Shown here piece after piece: positions 62,031 to 64,000 of a stretch of DNA of 64,000 nucleotides. The stretch covers positions 744,001 through 808,000 of the forward strand of contig DDFK01000002.1 in the NCBI GenBank assembly GCA_002337145.1, read 5' to 3'. The notes under the pieces were generated by a model. It saw nothing but the letters and a program-made list of their open reading frames with translations. It did no database searches and was not told where the DNA came from. The stretch's first letter is position 1. Each line of letters starts with the position of its first letter. This DNA comes from Chitinophagaceae bacterium UBA1930. GTDB lineage: Bacteria > Bacteroidota > Bacteroidia > Chitinophagales > Chitinophagaceae. Made by a program: the position numbers and the translations under genes.

Positions 62031-64000
62031 TTACAATGGTATATCCCTGCTTATTTTATTGAGCTGCAATTTTTGGATGTCAATTGAAAAAGAGACTGTT
62101 TTCCAGAAACGCTTTTCACCTAAAGTGGATTTAAAGTAATCGCCATATACTTTGCTGTACAGTATGGGCACGTAAATATTGATGAGTGAGTGCAGTATGG
62201 GCAGCTGTAAGCCTGCATCGTACAGGAACCTGCCGCTTGCGGGATTGTCTTTCCATGCTTCTGCATAGGTACCGATGTCCACAAAAAACTTCAACGGTAT
62301 TTTTATCGGCAGTACATTCAGTATGTTTATTTTATCTGGAATGTTGCCACTAAAATTCATGGCCATCAGCCAGTCATCGGTCTTACCAATTTTGTTGTTC
62401 AATAAGTCTGTCCTTACTTTAAAGAAGCCGTCACGTTGCATAATCTGCTGGCTTTGCCAACCTTCAAATTCGTTCCTGCCAATAAAGTAGCCGCTATAGG
62501 TATAATCTTCTTGACCCTTTGCCCCACTCATGTTTAAATGGTAACGGTCGGTTTCATATTGCTTGATAAAGGTCTTGCTACTGGTATAAAAAAATTTGCC
62601 AGCAAACAGTCTTGCATCAATGCCGCCTTTGCCGTTTCCGTAATTAAAGAAGTAGTTGCCCGTAAAACCTGCACGCACAAAGTATTTACCTTGATCAACG
62701 GTTAAGTTGAACTCGTAAGGGTATAAGGCACGGTTGTCTATAGAGGAGACCTTCAATTGTGTAACGGTTGTGTTCACAGGCGATTTGCTTACAATATCCA
62801 TTGTGCCTGTTGGTGTAACCACGGTATTGAAGTTCAAAGCATCTTCTGTTAAAAAGAAACTCCTTAGCTGGAATACATAACGTTGGGTTGAGCGTATATC
62901 TTTATTGTACAACGTATATTTTATGGAAGGTACAAGGCGTGTAAGGTTCTGGTAAACTTTGGCAGCATTACTGGGTTTGAAATCATCAATGGTATATTTT
63001 GCCACGCTACCCGATATCTCCAACCATGACCCCTTTGTGTACGTGTTATAAGAAGCCCTGCCAAACACATTCAGTTGCTTGCTTCCTGTTGCGTACATGG
63101 GAGCAACAAAAAACTGGAAGCGGTTCAATGGTAACTGGTAGTTGTGAACAACCGCACCAATCATCAGTTTGTCGTAATGGTTTGCACCAATCATTGGTGC
63201 AATGCCAATGTAGTTGTATTTATCCGTATCCTTTAAGGAGAAGAAGCCCACCAGTTTGGTTTTTCTTGGTTGGCTGTATGCTGTTGTAAGGGAGCCTGTG
63301 GTATCTAATTTCTTATAATTTGCTTCAATGGATTGACCACTCGCTGTTTCCATGCTTTTCCTGAAATCTTCCGGGTAGGGATGCTTGAACTGCCATTGCC
63401 TGTAATAGGCTTTCATGCTTGTATCAAACTTACTGGTACCTAATTGCTGTTCCAGTTGCTGCATCCACCTGCTTCCTTTTACATACACAACCAAAGGGTA
63501 GTTCATTTTACTGTATGCTTCGGATGTTGTGTTCAAAGGCTGGTCTTTATGCAGCTTTGCTACAGTTTCCAATAGTAATGCTTCTTCGTCGGCAGGCAGT
63601 TTGTTGGCAATGCCTTTCATCGTGTTTGCAGTACTGTATTTTTCTTTTTCGTACCTGTTTTGGTAATAGGTGTTCATGCCTTCGTCCATCCAGGCATAGT
63701 CGCGTTCATTGCTTGCCAATGCACCATAGAACCAGTTGTGACCAATTTCATGTACAATGGTGCCATCTAGGCCCTTGCCGCCGCTTTCGGTGGTAATCAA
63801 TGTAATGGTCGGGTATTCCATGCCACCACTATTTTCATTGGCACTGCCGCTTACAACGGTTGCAATGCTGTATGGGTAATCGCCTATCCAGTTGGAATAT
63901 TTTTTCAGACCATCTTTTGCGTAAGCAATGCTCTGTTTCCAATTGGCAACCATATTGGGATAGTAAAAGGAGAACACATCCACTGTTTTTGTTGCCAATG
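62031..64000 (-). CDS. M1 family metallopeptidase (aminopeptidase N-like), N-terminus outside window
   Basis: At least 656 residues are visible; the frame is open to the window end. The zinc site is complete: HEIGHNW with E 18 residues later in DEGMNTY (HExxH-x18-E), and the substrate motif GGMEYPT just before it. A long C-terminal part (about 250-655) has many beta strands and Trp/Tyr, unlike the all-helical C-domain of classical APN; this is the long Bacteroidota form. The function is the removal of N-terminal residues from peptides, probably in the periplasm. No signal peptide can be seen because the start is missing. Confidence 0.9.
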   Translation of the reverse strand, partial: LATKTVDVFSFYYPNMVANWKQSIAYAKDGLKKYSNWIGDYPYSIATVVSGSANENSGGMEYPTITLITTESGGKGLDGTIVHEIGHNWFYGALASNERDYAWMDEGMNTYYQNRYEKEKYSTANTMKGIANKLPADEEALLLETVAKLHKDQPLNTTSEAYSKMNYPLVVYVKGSRWMQQLEQQLGTSKFDTSMKAYYRQWQFKHPYPEDFRKSMETASGQSIEANYKKLDTTGSLTTAYSQPRKTKLVGFFSLKDTDKYNYIGIAPMIGANHYDKLMIGAVVHNYQLPLNRFQFFVAPMYATGSKQLNVFGRASYNTYTKGSWLEISGSVAKYTIDDFKPSNAAKVYQNLTRLVPSIKYTLYNKDIRSTQRYVFQLRSFFLTEDALNFNTVVTPTGTMDIVSKSPVNTTVTQLKVSSIDNRALYPYEFNLTVDQGKYFVRAGFTGNYFFNYGNGKGGIDARLFAGKFFYTSSKTFIKQYETDRYHLNMSGAKGQEDYTYSGYFIGRNEFEGWQSQQIMQRDGFFKVRTDLLNNKIGKTDDWLMAMNFSGNIPDKINILNVLPIKIPLKFFVDIGTYAEAWKDNPASGRFLYDAGLQLPILHSLINIYVPILYSKVYGDYFKSTLGEKRFWKTVSFSIDIQKLQLNKISRDIPL

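Overview
The window looks like chromosomal DNA of a Bacteroidota bacterium, most likely a Chitinophagales/Chitinophagaceae-type organism. The reasons are: eight proteins that end in type IX secretion system (T9SS) sorting domains, a PorP/SprF-type membrane protein beside an OmpA/TPR partner, a TonB-dependent receptor with a carboxypeptidase-like N-terminal domain, very weak Shine-Dalgarno sequences, and several TAnnTTTG-like -7 promoter boxes. There is no sign of a phage, insertion sequence, integron or CRISPR array. One RNA gene is present, tRNA-Glu(TTC).

Layout. 1-4.7 kb: 3' end of metG, a PlsC-type acyltransferase, a CPA1 Na+/H+ antiporter, a small lipoprotein and a YihY-type membrane protein. 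4.9-10.8 kb: a tiny PID-CTERM protein and two divergent, partly near-identical T9SS surface proteins. 10.9-18.9 kb: tRNA-Glu, glycolytic gap and pgk with a SemiSWEET sugar transporter between them, a lemA-TPM-TPM operon, a CPBP protease, pepT, an RDD protein and an unlisted 33-residue microprotein. 19.1-26.9 kb: a minus-strand operon made of a 1534-residue type B T9SS adhesin, PorP/SprF and an OmpA/TPR/beta-propeller protein. 27.1-32.4 kb: an inverted repeat, a third member of the T9SS surface family with its own PID-CTERM partner, a second microprotein and another T9SS protein. 32.6-38.6 kb: a di-haem peroxidase, a lysyl-oxidase-like T9SS protein, and a LuxR-type response regulator with a TPR-containing sensor kinase. 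39.3-48.4 kb: two giant paralogous T9SS proteins with thrombospondin type 3 calcium-binding repeats. 48.5-64 kb: a DPP-IV-type peptidase, a HAD phosphatase, a split YeeE/YedE sulfur-transport pair, an ECF42-type sigma factor with two YCII proteins, a metal/TonB operon (Cys-motif protein, 44-residue membrane protein, receptor, PepSY protein), ispD, a GNAT/FemAB-like protein and the 3' part of an M1 peptidase.

How it fits together: about 40% of the window encodes exported surface proteins of the T9SS and the machinery that handles one class of them. The housekeeping genes (gap, pgk, ispD, metG, pepT) are ordinary.

The points most worth a second look are: (1) two copies of a module 'T9SS surface protein + 70-residue PID-CTERM protein'; (2) a pair of 33- and 37-residue paralogous microproteins in gaps that look empty; (3) a GC-rich intergenic repeat with an exactly conserved 15-mer at three sites; (4) a 14-mer (CGTTTGCGTAGAAA) that forms an inverted repeat and also flanks one PID-CTERM locus; (5) a 44-residue membrane protein 6 nt upstream of the TonB receptor. 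Everything here was read by eye; percentages and alignments are approximate and no database was consulted.
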